The notes under the pieces were generated by a model. It was given only the letters and a program-made list of their open reading frames with translations. It ran no database searches and was not told the origin of the DNA. Made by a program: the position numbers and the translations under genes. A stretch of 64,000 nucleotides of DNA, from the NCBI RefSeq assembly GCF_009720365.1, contig NZ_WBZD01000020.1, forward strand, positions 186,001-250,000, given 5' to 3'. Position 1 is the first letter of the stretch. Each line of letters begins with the position of its first letter. The DNA comes from Catellatospora paridis. GTDB lineage: Bacteria; Actinomycetota; Actinomycetes; Mycobacteriales; Micromonosporaceae. Shown in pieces: positions 52,843 to 61,722 of this stretch.

Positions 52843-53900
52843 TCCGATCCAGCCGAGTGCTCCGCGCCTTCTCAGCCCTCATCCTGACGGTGGCGTTACT
52901 CGGCACCGCCGCCCCGGCCCAGGCTGATGAAGTTTCTGATGGCCAGTGGTTTCACAGGTTCCTACGAACAACAGATGCCCACCGAATCACCGAGGGCGCA
53001 GGTGTGACAGTGGCCGTCATAGACAGCGGTATCGATGCGACACATCCAGACCTGCAAGGTTCGGTGTTACCAGGCGCGGACCTAACCTCGGAAGGACCCG
53101 GCAACGGGTGGATCGATAAAACAGGACATGGCACCGCCATGGCCGGGCTCATCGCCGCGCACGGAAAGGTCCAGGGCTTGGCTCCTGCGGCGAAGGTCAT
53201 GCCCGTCCGTGAGTCGGAACGGGGCCTGGGGAACACGACAGAGATCGTAAATGCCATCACCTGGGCAACAGCTCAACACGTCGACGTAATCTCGATCTCC
53301 CTCGCCATGGACTTCGACGACCCCACAATGCGAACAGCGGTAGCCGAAGCGCTCAAGGCAGACATCGTCGTCGTGGCCGGGGCAGGTAACACTCCTGCCC
53401 GCAACGTTGGCTTTCCTGCCGCCATTCCTGGAGTGGTCGCAGTCGCGGGCGTCGGAAGAGACGGCGAGCACGCGAAGATCTCCGTGACCGGCGCAGCCGT
53501 TGCGATCTCGGCACCGAGTGATGACATCACCAGCACAGGCTTAGGCCATGGCTGGCGGAAAGGCACTGGAACCTCGGACGCGACAGCCATCGTCGCGGGT
53601 GCCGTGGCCCTCGTCCGCGCCCGCTACCCGGACCTCTCCGGGCCAGAGGTCGTACACCGGCTTACGGCCACCGCTATTGACAAGGGCCCCGCCGGCCGGG
53701 ATGCGCAGTACGGCTTCGGCGTTATCGACTTGGTCGGCGCGCTGACGGCAGACATCCCCCCGCTCAGCTCGCCGACGGCATCCGCAAACGCGCCCCAGGA
53801 CCCCGCGTCCGAAGGCCCGAGCCCGTGGATGTGGGTCGTCGGAGCCGTCGTAGTGCTCGGGGTACTCGTGTTGGCCGTCAGGTCACGACGGCGTGGGTGA
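52839..53900 (+). CDS. Mycosin-type S8 serine protease (MycP-like)
   Basis: The 353-residue product has a signal peptide (about 1-29, cleavage near AQA), the subtilisin triad Asp 62 (VIDSGID), His 97 (GHGTAMAG) and Ser 246 (GTSDAT), then a Pro-rich linker and one C-terminal membrane segment (WMWVVGAVVVLGVLVLAV) with basic tail. This is the mycosin layout; mycosins cleave substrates of type VII secretion outside the membrane. The TTG start overlaps the previous stop. Its last 18 bases overlap the convergent regulator gene. Confidence 0.88.
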   Translation: MIRSSRVLRAFSALILTVALLGTAAPAQADEVSDGQWFHRFLRTTDAHRITEGAGVTVAVIDSGIDATHPDLQGSVLPGADLTSEGPGNGWIDKTGHGTAMAGLIAAHGKVQGLAPAAKVMPVRESERGLGNTTEIVNAITWATAQHVDVISISLAMDFDDPTMRTAVAEALKADIVVVAGAGNTPARNVGFPAAIPGVVAVAGVGRDGEHAKISVTGAAVAISAPSDDITSTGLGHGWRKGTGTSDATAIVAGAVALVRARYPDLSGPEVVHRLTATAIDKGPAGRDAQYGFGVIDLVGALTADIPPLSSPTASANAPQDPASEGPSPWMWVVGAVVVLGVLVLAVRSRRRG

Positions 53901-54881
53901 GCGGCCGGCGAGCATCGCGTGGCCGAGGGGGGTGAGGGTGTGCAGGACGGTGTTGCGGTCTCTGAGGCTGTGCACGAGCCCGGCTTCGCGCAGCACGGCC
54001 ACGTGCTGGCTCGCTGCCGCCGGCGACACCTCGAGCCGCCGCGCGAGTTCTGTCGTCGTGCTCCCGTCGGCCACCAGCTCGACCACCGCGGCCCGGGTAC
54101 GCCCGAGCAGCGCCGCGAGCGCCTCCTGGCTGCGTACGACCGCGGCCCGTGCCTCGTGGTGGACCGAGTAGACCAGCACCGGCGGCAGGTCCGGGTCGAA
54201 CAGGCAGACGGGTTTGCTGGGAGTCTTGAAGTAGGACGGGACGAGCTGCAGCCCGCGCCCTTCGAGGTGCACGTCCCGGTCCGACGGATACTCGGAGATC
54301 TCCAGGACGCTGCCGTCGAACCGTACCGTCGGGTGAATGGTGTTGAGCAGGCCTTCGGTGCCGGTTTCGAGCATGGTGCGGGCGCGCAGGCCGCGGTCGG
54401 CGTCGACGGCGGTGCGCACGCGGTCCCACATGGGCGCGATGGCCGTCTCGTGGTAGCGGCTGATGGCGGTGCCGAGTTCGCCCAGCGCCCGGGTGGATCC
54501 GACGCCGACGTCGTCGACGTTGCCCGAGAGGGATCCCTGCGCGTCGCCCAGGGCGTTGATCTCTTTGCGCAGCCGGTCCTTGGGAGTGGACAGCACGGCT
54601 TCGAGTCCGGGCGCGATGCCGGCGGCGGCTTCGGGCGGGGTGAGGAAGTCGGGGAAGTAGCCAACGGGCGGGTTGAGCGCGAGCAGCAGGCCGACCTGGT
54701 CGCGGAGGGCGCCGCCGGGCTTCAGGTCGGTGATCATGCGGTTCTTCCAGCCGCCCAGCAGCGGATCGGTGCCGCGGTATCGCAGCAGGTGGATGCTGAG
54801 CGCGAGTTCCCACATCGGGTCCGGTGTCGACGAGATCCGGGTACGGACCAGGTCGGCGCTGGAGAAGTGGATACGCAGCAT
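53883..54881 (-). CDS. ArsR-like winged-helix regulator with large N-terminal domain
   Basis: The 332-residue product has a C-terminal ArsR-type winged helix (about 255-320): LLGRTRAAVVELVADGSTTT, ELARRLEVSPAAASQHVAVLREAGLV (read as SPAAASQHVAVL) and a beta wing. The first 250 residues (MLRIHFSSADLVRTRIS start) form a separate domain seen in some actinobacterial regulators, possibly ligand-sensing. No metal-binding Cys cluster is seen, so it is not an arsenic sensor. Target unknown; it does not lie in an operon. Confidence 0.75.
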   Translation of the reverse strand: MLRIHFSSADLVRTRISSTPDPMWELALSIHLLRYRGTDPLLGGWKNRMITDLKPGGALRDQVGLLLALNPPVGYFPDFLTPPEAAAGIAPGLEAVLSTPKDRLRKEINALGDAQGSLSGNVDDVGVGSTRALGELGTAISRYHETAIAPMWDRVRTAVDADRGLRARTMLETGTEGLLNTIHPTVRFDGSVLEISEYPSDRDVHLEGRGLQLVPSYFKTPSKPVCLFDPDLPPVLVYSVHHEARAAVVRSQEALAALLGRTRAAVVELVADGSTTTELARRLEVSPAAASQHVAVLREAGLVHSLRDRNTVLHTLTPLGHAMLAGRSPTPS

Positions 54882-55143
54882 GGGCTCTCCGGGCTAGGGG
54901 TCGGCGCTGACTCTACCGGCCGAGGTGACCTGGGTCTTTAAGTCACAACCGAAAGACGTAGACCCTTCACCGTTCGGTGGATGATCCTTGGCGCAGCCTG
55001 GGGAACCGAGGCCGCGCCTTTCTCGAGGCGCGAAACTCGGCCGTACGGGGGCGTACGGGGCGATGCGGTAGCGGCTGGTCGGTTTGCCGGGGGGCAGGCC
55101 GACCGGCCGCTCCGTACGCGGGACGAGGCTTGGGAACCCCAGT

Positions 55144-56169
55144 TCAAAGCCATAATGCGATGCGGTGGTCCTCGTCGGCCACGTACACGGGGGCACCGTC
55201 GCGTTCGGAGACGCCTTCGACGTGGTGCAGCGGTGCCAGGTCGGCGATCAGGTCCGGGGACACCAGCGCCGGGCCGGTGCCGTCCGGCAGTTCGAAGCGC
55301 AGGTGCCGGCAGGTGGCGTCGCGGGCGTCGGGGTGCTGCTCCAGCAGGATGGAGCCCTTGTCGAGGGCGTCGATCGAGCCGACGACGACGTCGAAGGCCC
55401 CGTCGTCGCGGGCCGCGAGCGCGCGTACGCCGAGCGGCCCCGGGCCGATGCCGGTGAGCGCGTAGACCCCGGCCACGCCGAGGGTTTCCGCGCCGCTGAA
55501 CAGGCCGGGCACGCCGGTGATCTCGACGAGGATCGGCTCGCCGAGCGCGGTGACCGGCCAGCGGAGCCCGGCCAGCAGTGTGCCGCGGGCGGTGAACGCG
55601 GCCCCCTCGACGTTGACCGGGTGGTCGCCGGGCGCGAGCTGGTTGGTCCAGCGCTTGCCCTTGGCGGTGCCGCGGCGTACGGCCTCGGCGATGAAGCCGG
55701 CGTGCACCACGTCGCGGACGGGTTCGGGGGCGGCCGGGTGCCCGGTGACCGCCAGCGCGGCCAGGGCGTCGTTGACCGCGCGGTGCAGGGCGAACCGGTG
55801 CCTGATGATCTGGAGTTGCGGGCGCGCAGATTCGCGGAAGCGGGCCACGAAGGCACGTTTGGGCTGCAGCGGGCCGGCTTTGGAGCCGAAGTGGGAGCCC
55901 AGCACGTAGACCCAGCCGTCGAGCCGGGCGAGCGCCTCGGCGTCTTCGGTGCGTCCCTCGTGCTCGCCTGCCGTCGCGGCGACGTGCTCGGCCCGCCAGC
56001 CGCCGTCGTGCTGCTCGACGAGCAGCGCCAGGCACTCCTCGACCGGCCCCTCGTCGAGGACGGTCCAGTAGGCCCGGCGCGCGCCGAGTTCCGCGAGAAG
56101 ATCTTCGTTGTGTACGGGCAGCAGGTCGCTCGCCTCATTGCCCGCCGCGGACAGCTCCACCAGTTGCAT
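55144..56169 (-). CDS. DUF3616-like protein
   Basis: The 341-residue product has blade-like strands with ALARLDGWVYVLGSHFGSKAG and VNVEGAAFTARGTLLAGLRWPV. The latter matches the DUF3616 pattern of an NxEG...LLLG(L/F)R repeat, found in a beta-propeller-like family. It has no signal peptide, so it is probably cytoplasmic. The function is not known. It stands alone between the ArsR-like regulator and manC. About 260 bases upstream of the regulator start hold no ORF I can support. Confidence 0.5.
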   Translation of the reverse strand: MQLVELSAAGNEASDLLPVHNEDLLAELGARRAYWTVLDEGPVEECLALLVEQHDGGWRAEHVAATAGEHEGRTEDAEALARLDGWVYVLGSHFGSKAGPLQPKRAFVARFRESARPQLQIIRHRFALHRAVNDALAALAVTGHPAAPEPVRDVVHAGFIAEAVRRGTAKGKRWTNQLAPGDHPVNVEGAAFTARGTLLAGLRWPVTALGEPILVEITGVPGLFSGAETLGVAGVYALTGIGPGPLGVRALAARDDGAFDVVVGSIDALDKGSILLEQHPDARDATCRHLRFELPDGTGPALVSPDLIADLAPLHHVEGVSERDGAPVYVADEDHRIALWL

Positions 56170-56209
56170 GGAGATCAGCTTAGGCAGTCCAGGCGAGCCC
56201 GCCGCCGGC

Positions 56210-57310
56210 TCAGATCCGGCTGTCGCCGCGCTCCTTGAGCTCGTCGACGAGCTTCTTGACGTCCTGGGCCCGATCGCGCGGGCAGACCAGCACCGCGTCC
56301 GGGGTGTCGACCACGATCATGTCGTGCAGGCCGAGCGCGGCGACGAGCCGGCCGGACTGCGGCACGACGACGGTGCCGGTGGAGTCATGCAGCAGCACCT
56401 CGGCCTTGCCGCCGTCGAGCGTGGCGCTGTCGCCGACGATCACGTTGCCGGCGTCGTCGGCGGGCAGCACGTCACCGAGGGTGTGGAAGTCGCCGACGTC
56501 GTTCCAGCCGAAGTCGCCGGGCACGGTCGCGACGAGCCCGGCCGCGGCCGCGCCCTCCATCACCGCGTAGTCGACGGAGATCTTGGGCAGGGTCGGCCAG
56601 ATCTCGCCGAGCACCTGGTCTCGGTCGTCGGTGTCCCAGGCCGCGGCGATCCGGATCAGCCCGTCGTGCAGTTCGGGCTGCTGGCGGTGCAGCTCCTTGA
56701 GGAAGACGTCGACCCGCCACACGAACATGCTGGCGTTCCACAGGTAGCGGCCGGACTGCACGTACTCGGTCGCGACGGCCAGGGAGGGCTTCTCCTTGAA
56801 CTCGTCGACGGTGCGGATCGGGCCCTCGACGGTGGGGCCGCACTGCAGGTAGCCGTACCCGGTCTCGGGGTGGGTGGGGGTGATGCCGACGGTCATCAGC
56901 AGGCCGCGGTGGGCGCCGGCCTCGGCGTCGCGCAGCACCTCGACGAAGCGCGCGCCGTCGCGGATCAGGTGGTCGGCGGCGAACGAGCCCATCACGGCCT
57001 CGGGGTCGCGCTGGGCGATGACCGCGGCGGCCAGGCCGATGGCGGCGCAGGAGTCGCGCGGGCTCGGCTCGATGAGGATGTTGGAGTCGGGCAGGTCGGG
57101 CAGCTGCCGCGCGATCCCGGGCGCGTGGGCGACGCCCGTCACCACGTAGGTGTCACCGAGTGCCGCCACCGGGGCGAGCCGGGCCACGGTCGCCTGGATG
57201 AGGGTCTCGGCGGTGCCGGTCAGGGGGTGCAGAAACTTCGGGTTCTTGGCGCGCGACAGCGGCCAGAGACGGGTTCCACTTCCACCTGCGGGAATAACGG
57301 CGTGCAGCAT
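56210..57310 (-). CDS. manC: Mannose-1-phosphate guanylyltransferase
   Basis: The 366-residue product begins MLHAVIPAGGSGTRLWPLSR, the nucleotidyltransferase loop, and has KNPKFLHPL, VGITPTHPETGYGYLQCG, VDEFKEKP, and FGWNDVGDFHTLGDVLP. It makes GDP-mannose from mannose-1-phosphate and GTP. The length matches the single-domain form without an isomerase. GDP-mannose feeds Gmd/Rmd and mannosyltransferases of the glycan locus. The ATG at 57310 puts the loop at residue 8; upstream starts add unlike residues. Confidence 0.9.
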   Translation of the reverse strand: MLHAVIPAGGSGTRLWPLSRAKNPKFLHPLTGTAETLIQATVARLAPVAALGDTYVVTGVAHAPGIARQLPDLPDSNILIEPSPRDSCAAIGLAAAVIAQRDPEAVMGSFAADHLIRDGARFVEVLRDAEAGAHRGLLMTVGITPTHPETGYGYLQCGPTVEGPIRTVDEFKEKPSLAVATEYVQSGRYLWNASMFVWRVDVFLKELHRQQPELHDGLIRIAAAWDTDDRDQVLGEIWPTLPKISVDYAVMEGAAAAGLVATVPGDFGWNDVGDFHTLGDVLPADDAGNVIVGDSATLDGGKAEVLLHDSTGTVVVPQSGRLVAALGLHDMIVVDTPDAVLVCPRDRAQDVKKLVDELKERGDSRI

Positions 57311-57403
57311 CCGGCCATTCTGCCTGACGGGTACGACCGGCATGTGCACCCCGCCCGTGACACAAGCCACAATTGTGTGCTAGTGAGCGGGGTGCAGGCC
57401 TGC

Positions 57404-58552
57404 TCAGCGCTGGTGCCGGATGGACCGCTGCCAGGCGGTCACATGCGCGTCGGCGCTGGAACTCCAGCTGAACTCCTTCGCCCGGGCCAGGCCGGCCGCC
57501 GCCAGCGCCGACCGGCGCGCCTCGTCGTCGAGCAGGATGGCGAGGTCCTTGGCGATGTGGTCGGCGTCCTGGCCGGTGTAGGCGACCGCGTCGCCGCCGA
57601 CCTCGGGCAGCGACAGCCGCGGCGTGGTCAGCACCGGCGCGCCGCAGGCCATGGCTTCCAGGATCGGCAGGCCGAAGCCCTCTCCGTGGCTCGGGTATGC
57701 GCACAGCACCGCGCCGCCGAGGAAGCCGGGCAGGTCGGCGTACCGCAGATAGCCCGGGCGCAGCAGCCGCAGGTGCGCGGGCACCTCGGCGGCCACCCGG
57801 TCGATCTCGTCGTCGTGGCCCTGGCCGCCGGCCAGCACCAGCGCGGGCGGGTCGATCCGGTCGCGCACCGCCGCCATCCAGCCCCTGATCAGGTTCGGGA
57901 CGTTCTTGCGGGGCTCCTTGGCGCCCAGGAAGGCGATGTAGCTCTGCTCGCCGAGCCCGAGGCGGGAGCGCACCCGGGCCTTCTCCTCCTCGCCGGGCAC
58001 GTGGAAGGCCGTGTGGTCGACGCCGTGGTAGGCCACGTCGATCCGGGTCGGGTCGGCGTCGAGCAGCCGGATCAGCTCGTCGCGGGTGGCCTTGCTGGGC
58101 ACGATGACCCGCTCGGCCCGGCGCAGCGAGGTCTTGATCGCGGACCGGAAGAAGGTGCCGCGCGACTTGTCGTAGTGCTCGGGCTCGGTGAAGAAGGTGG
58201 CGTCGTGCACGGTCACCGTCACCGGGCAGCTGGCCCGCAGCGGGCAGGTGTAGAACGGCGAGTGCAGCACCTGCGCGCCGACCTGCTGGGCGAGCAGCGG
58301 CAGGCCGGTCTGTTCCCAGGCCAGCCGGGCCGGGCGGTGGGCCACCGCGGCGGGCGCGGCGACGACCTGCGCATGCGGCAGGGTGCGGGCGTAGCGCTCC
58401 TGGTCGGTCCGTTGGGATACCACGACCAGGTCGATGTCGGAATGGTCGGCCAGAGCGCCGAGCAGCCCGTCGAGATACCTACCCACGCCGCCGCGGTCAG
58501 CGGGAACGCTGGTGGCGTCGACAAGCACCCGGGGAGAGCGAGCGATCGTCAC
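57404..58552 (-). CDS. Glycosyltransferase family 4
   Basis: The 382-residue GT-B enzyme begins RVLVDATSVPADRGGVGRYL, with the acceptor-side loop, then VTVTVHDATFFTEPEHY, IAFLGAKEPRKNVPNLIRGW at the donor domain, and GEGFGLPILEAMACGAPVLTT. The GTG at 58552 follows AAGGAG and is preferred over a longer frame. It lies upstream of manC on the same strand and probably uses GDP-mannose, for example in lipomannan or phosphatidylinositol mannoside synthesis (inference). Confidence 0.85.
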   Translation of the reverse strand: MTIARSPRVLVDATSVPADRGGVGRYLDGLLGALADHSDIDLVVVSQRTDQERYARTLPHAQVVAAPAAVAHRPARLAWEQTGLPLLAQQVGAQVLHSPFYTCPLRASCPVTVTVHDATFFTEPEHYDKSRGTFFRSAIKTSLRRAERVIVPSKATRDELIRLLDADPTRIDVAYHGVDHTAFHVPGEEEKARVRSRLGLGEQSYIAFLGAKEPRKNVPNLIRGWMAAVRDRIDPPALVLAGGQGHDDEIDRVAAEVPAHLRLLRPGYLRYADLPGFLGGAVLCAYPSHGEGFGLPILEAMACGAPVLTTPRLSLPEVGGDAVAYTGQDADHIAKDLAILLDDEARRSALAAAGLARAKEFSWSSSADAHVTAWQRSIRHQR

Positions 58553-58709
58553 GGTGAACACTCCTTGTGGGGGTGTGCAGCGCAGCCCAGCCGACCGCCG
58601 CTCTGCGGTTGTGAGACTGTGCGCTGTTTCACAGCAGTCACGCTTCAGACTACGCCCGACATGCCCCATGGCAAGGTCCACGACGCGGCAGTGTCGGTAG
58701 CCTGACCAC

Positions 58710-59423
58710 GTGTCCACTATCGGTCAGCTCTTCGCCGCGACGGTCGCCACCGATCCGGCAAAACCCCTTCTCACCTGGTACGACGACGCGACGGGTGAGC
58801 GTACCGAGCTCTCCGGCGCGACGCTGGCCAACTGGGTGTCCAAGACGGCGAACCTGCTCGTCGACGGGTGCGGGCTCGGCCCCGGCAGCGTCGCCTCGAT
58901 CTCGCTGCCGCCGCACTGGCAGACCGCTTCGATCATGCTGGCCTGCTGGACGGCCGGGCTGGCCGTGTCGCACAGTGCGGACGTGCCCGCCGACGTCGCC
59001 TTCGTCGAGCCCGAGGCCGCCCCCGCCGCGCCCGACACGTACGCCGTCAGCCTGCACCCGTTCGCGCTGCCGCTGCGCGGCCTGCCGTCGGGCGTGTCGG
59101 ATTGGGTCAGCTCGGCCCGCGCGCACGGCGACTTCTACGGCGGCCCGGCCGCCGACCCGGGTGCGCCATCGCTGGTCGGGCTGCCCGGTGGCGGCGGTTC
59201 GATCACGCACGCCGAACTGGCGGAGCGCTCGCTGGCGCGCGCGAAGGAGCTGGAGATCGCCAAGGGCGACCGGGTGCTGATCGACATCGGCGCGCACCCG
59301 CGCCCGCTGGACTGGCTGACCGCCCCGATCGCCGCCGGCGCGTCGCTGGTCCTCTCCTACCGCACCGCCCCCGGCATCCTCGACACCCGCGCCGCCACCG
59401 AACGCGCCCGCCTCATCCCCTGA
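58710..59423 (+). CDS. TIGR03089-type protein (truncated AMP-ligase-like)
   Basis: The 237-residue product resembles the first part of AMP-forming acyl ligases: LFAATVATDPAKPLLTWYDD, WVSKTANLLVDGCGLGPG, SLPPHWQTASIMLACWTAG. It lacks the glycine-rich ATP loop, the central domain and the catalytic Lys domain. Actinobacteria carry a family of such short proteins (TIGR03089) of unknown function. The GTG start is at 58710. It converges with a full acetoacetyl-CoA synthetase gene. Confidence 0.72.
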   Translation: MSTIGQLFAATVATDPAKPLLTWYDDATGERTELSGATLANWVSKTANLLVDGCGLGPGSVASISLPPHWQTASIMLACWTAGLAVSHSADVPADVAFVEPEAAPAAPDTYAVSLHPFALPLRGLPSGVSDWVSSARAHGDFYGGPAADPGAPSLVGLPGGGGSITHAELAERSLARAKELEIAKGDRVLIDIGAHPRPLDWLTAPIAAGASLVLSYRTAPGILDTRAATERARLIP

Positions 59424-59447
59424 CCGTCCCGACCCGCCCCAACTTAA

Positions 59448-59512
59448 ATAGACACTGGCCTATCTAGTTGAAAAATCGTAGATCGCCCTCAACCAGATAG
59501 GCCAGCGTCTAT
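59448..59512. repeat. Long palindromic element, copy B (two-way terminator)
   Basis: Arms of 24 bases at 59448-59471 and 59489-59512 pair with two mismatches; the left arm contains AGACACTGGCCTATCTAG. The loop is 17 bases. It shares the core of copy A at 40813-40875 and, like it, lies between convergent gene ends. Confidence 0.75.
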
Positions 59513-59557
59513 CAAGGACGGTTGGTCGCGGCGGTGGGCCGCCCTGGCGGCAGCGGG

Positions 59558-61525
59558 TCAGCGGGACTTGGCGAGGTGTTCGAAGGCGAGGAGGGATTCG
59601 GGGTTGGCCAGGGCGCCCTTGGCGGCGGCGGACTCGACCGGGGTGCCGGTGAGGATGCGCTTGACGGGGACTTCGAGCTTCTTGCCGGACAAGGTGCGCG
59701 GGACGGCTGCGACCTGGTGGATCACGTCGGGAATGTGGCGCGGGGACAGCGCGGTGCGCAGCTCGCGGGCGATCTTGGACTTGAGGGCGCCGTCGAGGTC
59801 GAGGCCGGGCTGGAGCACCACGAACAGCAGCAGCTCGCCGGCGCCACCCTCGTCGTCTTCCAGGTGGACCACGACCGAGTCGGCGACCTCGGCCATGCCC
59901 TCGACGACGGAGTAGAACTCGGCGGTGCCGAGGCGTACGCCGCCGCGGTTCAGGGTCGCGTCGGAGCGGCCGGTGATGACGCAGGTGCCGCGGTCGGTGA
60001 CGGTGATCCAGTCGCCGTGCCGCCATACGCCGGGGAAGACGTCGAAGTAGGCCTCGCGGTAGCGGGAGCCGTCGGCGTCGCCCCAGAAGGCGACCGGCAT
60101 GCTCGGCATCGGCGCGCTGATGACCAGCTCGCCGAGCGCGTTGTCGAGCGGGTGGCCGGTCGGGTCGTACGCCTCCACCTTCGCGCCGAGCGCGCGGGCC
60201 GAGATCTCACCGGGGTAGACCGGGTTGAGCGGGGTGCCGCCGACGAAGCCGGTGCACACGTCGGTGCCGCCGGACAGCGAGATCAGCAGCAGGTCGGGCT
60301 TGACGTTCTCGTACACCCAGAGGTAGCCCTCGGGTGGCAGCGGCGCGCCCGTCGAGCCCAGCCCGCGCAGCTTGGACAGGTCCGCGATCTCCCGCGGCAC
60401 GATGCCGTCCTTGCGGCAGGCCAGCAGGTAGGGCGCGGAGGTGCCGAAGTAGGTCATGCCCGCCTCCTCCGCCAGCCGCCACAGCGCGCCGAGGTCGGGG
60501 GCGGCCGGGTTGCCGTCGAAGAGCACGATCGCCGAGCCGACGGCCGGGCCGGAGACCAGGTAGTTCCACATCATCCAGCCGGTGGTGGAGAACCAGAAGT
60601 AGCGGTCGCCCGGCCCCAGGTCGTGGTGCAGGGCGAGCATCTTCAGGTGCTCCAGCAGGATGCCGCCGTGGCCGTGCACGATCGGCTTGGGCAGGCCGGT
60701 GGTGCCGGAGGAGTAGAGGACGTACAGCGGCTGGGCGAACGGGACCGGGGTGAACTCCAGCGGCTCCGCGGTGTCGGCGGCCAGCTCGCCGAGGCCGATC
60801 TGGCCCTGGGTGTACGGCAGCAGCACGGTGTGGACCAGCGACGGCAGCGCCGTTTGGATGGCCGCGACCTCGCCGTGGCGGTCGATGAGCTTCTCGCCGT
60901 AGCGGTAGCCGTCGACGGCGACCAGGACCTTCGGCGAGATCTGCTGCCAGCGGTCGGTGACGCTGCGGGTGCCGAACTCGGGCGCGCAGGACGAGAAGAT
61001 CGCGCCGAGGCTCGCCGTGGCCAGCATCAGCACCACGGTCTCCGGGATGTTCGGCAGGTATGCCGCCACCCGGTCCCCCTCGCCGACGCCGAGCCGGCGC
61101 AGCCCGGCCCGCGCCCGGCGGACCTGCTCGCGCAGCTGCGCGGCGGTGAGGATGACCGGCTCACGGGTCTGCGAGTAGCCCAGCACCATCGGCTCGTCGT
61201 CGCCGACGCCCGGCATGCGCAGCACGTGCTCGGCGTAGTTCAGCGTCGCGCCGGGGAACCAGTCCGCGCCCGGCATGGTGGCGGCGGCCAACACCTCGGT
61301 GGGCTGGTCATGGGCGATGACCTCGAAGTAGTCCCAGATCGAGGACCAGAAGCCGGCCAGGTCGGTGGTGCTCCAGCGCCACAGCTCGTCGTACACGCCG
61401 CCTGGGCGGCCCGGCTGCTCGGTGAAGGTCAGCCCGCGCTCGCGCTCCAGCCAGCCCAGATAGTCGCCGATGCGGGAGTGCTGCCTGATGTCGGCCGGTG
61501 GGGTCCACAGCGCTTCGGTCATCAT
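59558..61525 (-). CDS. Acetoacetate-CoA ligase (acetoacetyl-CoA synthetase)
   Basis: The 655-residue product matches the AacS length. It has PLYVLYSSGTTGLPKPIVHG (ATP loop), WFSTTGWMMWNYLVSG, LISLSGGTDVCTGFVGG, and the C-terminal VPRTLSGKKLEVPVKRIL with the catalytic Lys. It turns acetoacetate, ATP and CoA into acetoacetyl-CoA, AMP and pyrophosphate. The ATG at 61525 or 61522 follows GGGAGAGG. A 197-base gap upstream shows no ORF. Confidence 0.9.
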   Translation of the reverse strand: MMTEALWTPPADIRQHSRIGDYLGWLERERGLTFTEQPGRPGGVYDELWRWSTTDLAGFWSSIWDYFEVIAHDQPTEVLAAATMPGADWFPGATLNYAEHVLRMPGVGDDEPMVLGYSQTREPVILTAAQLREQVRRARAGLRRLGVGEGDRVAAYLPNIPETVVLMLATASLGAIFSSCAPEFGTRSVTDRWQQISPKVLVAVDGYRYGEKLIDRHGEVAAIQTALPSLVHTVLLPYTQGQIGLGELAADTAEPLEFTPVPFAQPLYVLYSSGTTGLPKPIVHGHGGILLEHLKMLALHHDLGPGDRYFWFSTTGWMMWNYLVSGPAVGSAIVLFDGNPAAPDLGALWRLAEEAGMTYFGTSAPYLLACRKDGIVPREIADLSKLRGLGSTGAPLPPEGYLWVYENVKPDLLLISLSGGTDVCTGFVGGTPLNPVYPGEISARALGAKVEAYDPTGHPLDNALGELVISAPMPSMPVAFWGDADGSRYREAYFDVFPGVWRHGDWITVTDRGTCVITGRSDATLNRGGVRLGTAEFYSVVEGMAEVADSVVVHLEDDEGGAGELLLFVVLQPGLDLDGALKSKIARELRTALSPRHIPDVIHQVAAVPRTLSGKKLEVPVKRILTGTPVESAAAKGALANPESLLAFEHLAKSR

Positions 61526-61722
61526 GATCCTCTCCCGCGAAACAACGTCGTACCGCAGTCGCATCCTGCCGCATGGCACGACGGATCATTCTCCGACCTG
61601 GCCGGGCCTGGCCGCGCTGGGTTCAGGCACACCGCATGCCGCCCGTCCATGGTCCACGCCGACATCAGCGCCCGCCACCGGTCCCTGTCACGCGGGACCG
61701 GCGGGACGAGGGCCGGGCGCGG

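Noticed and set aside
54961-54980. CACCGTTCGGTG near-palindrome upstream of the ArsR-type gene
   Set aside because: The arms are only five bases and nothing else supports an operator.
56108-58705. 865-codon open frame on the plus strand
   Set aside because: It is antisense to manC and a GT4 gene, with shadow-type composition and no motif.
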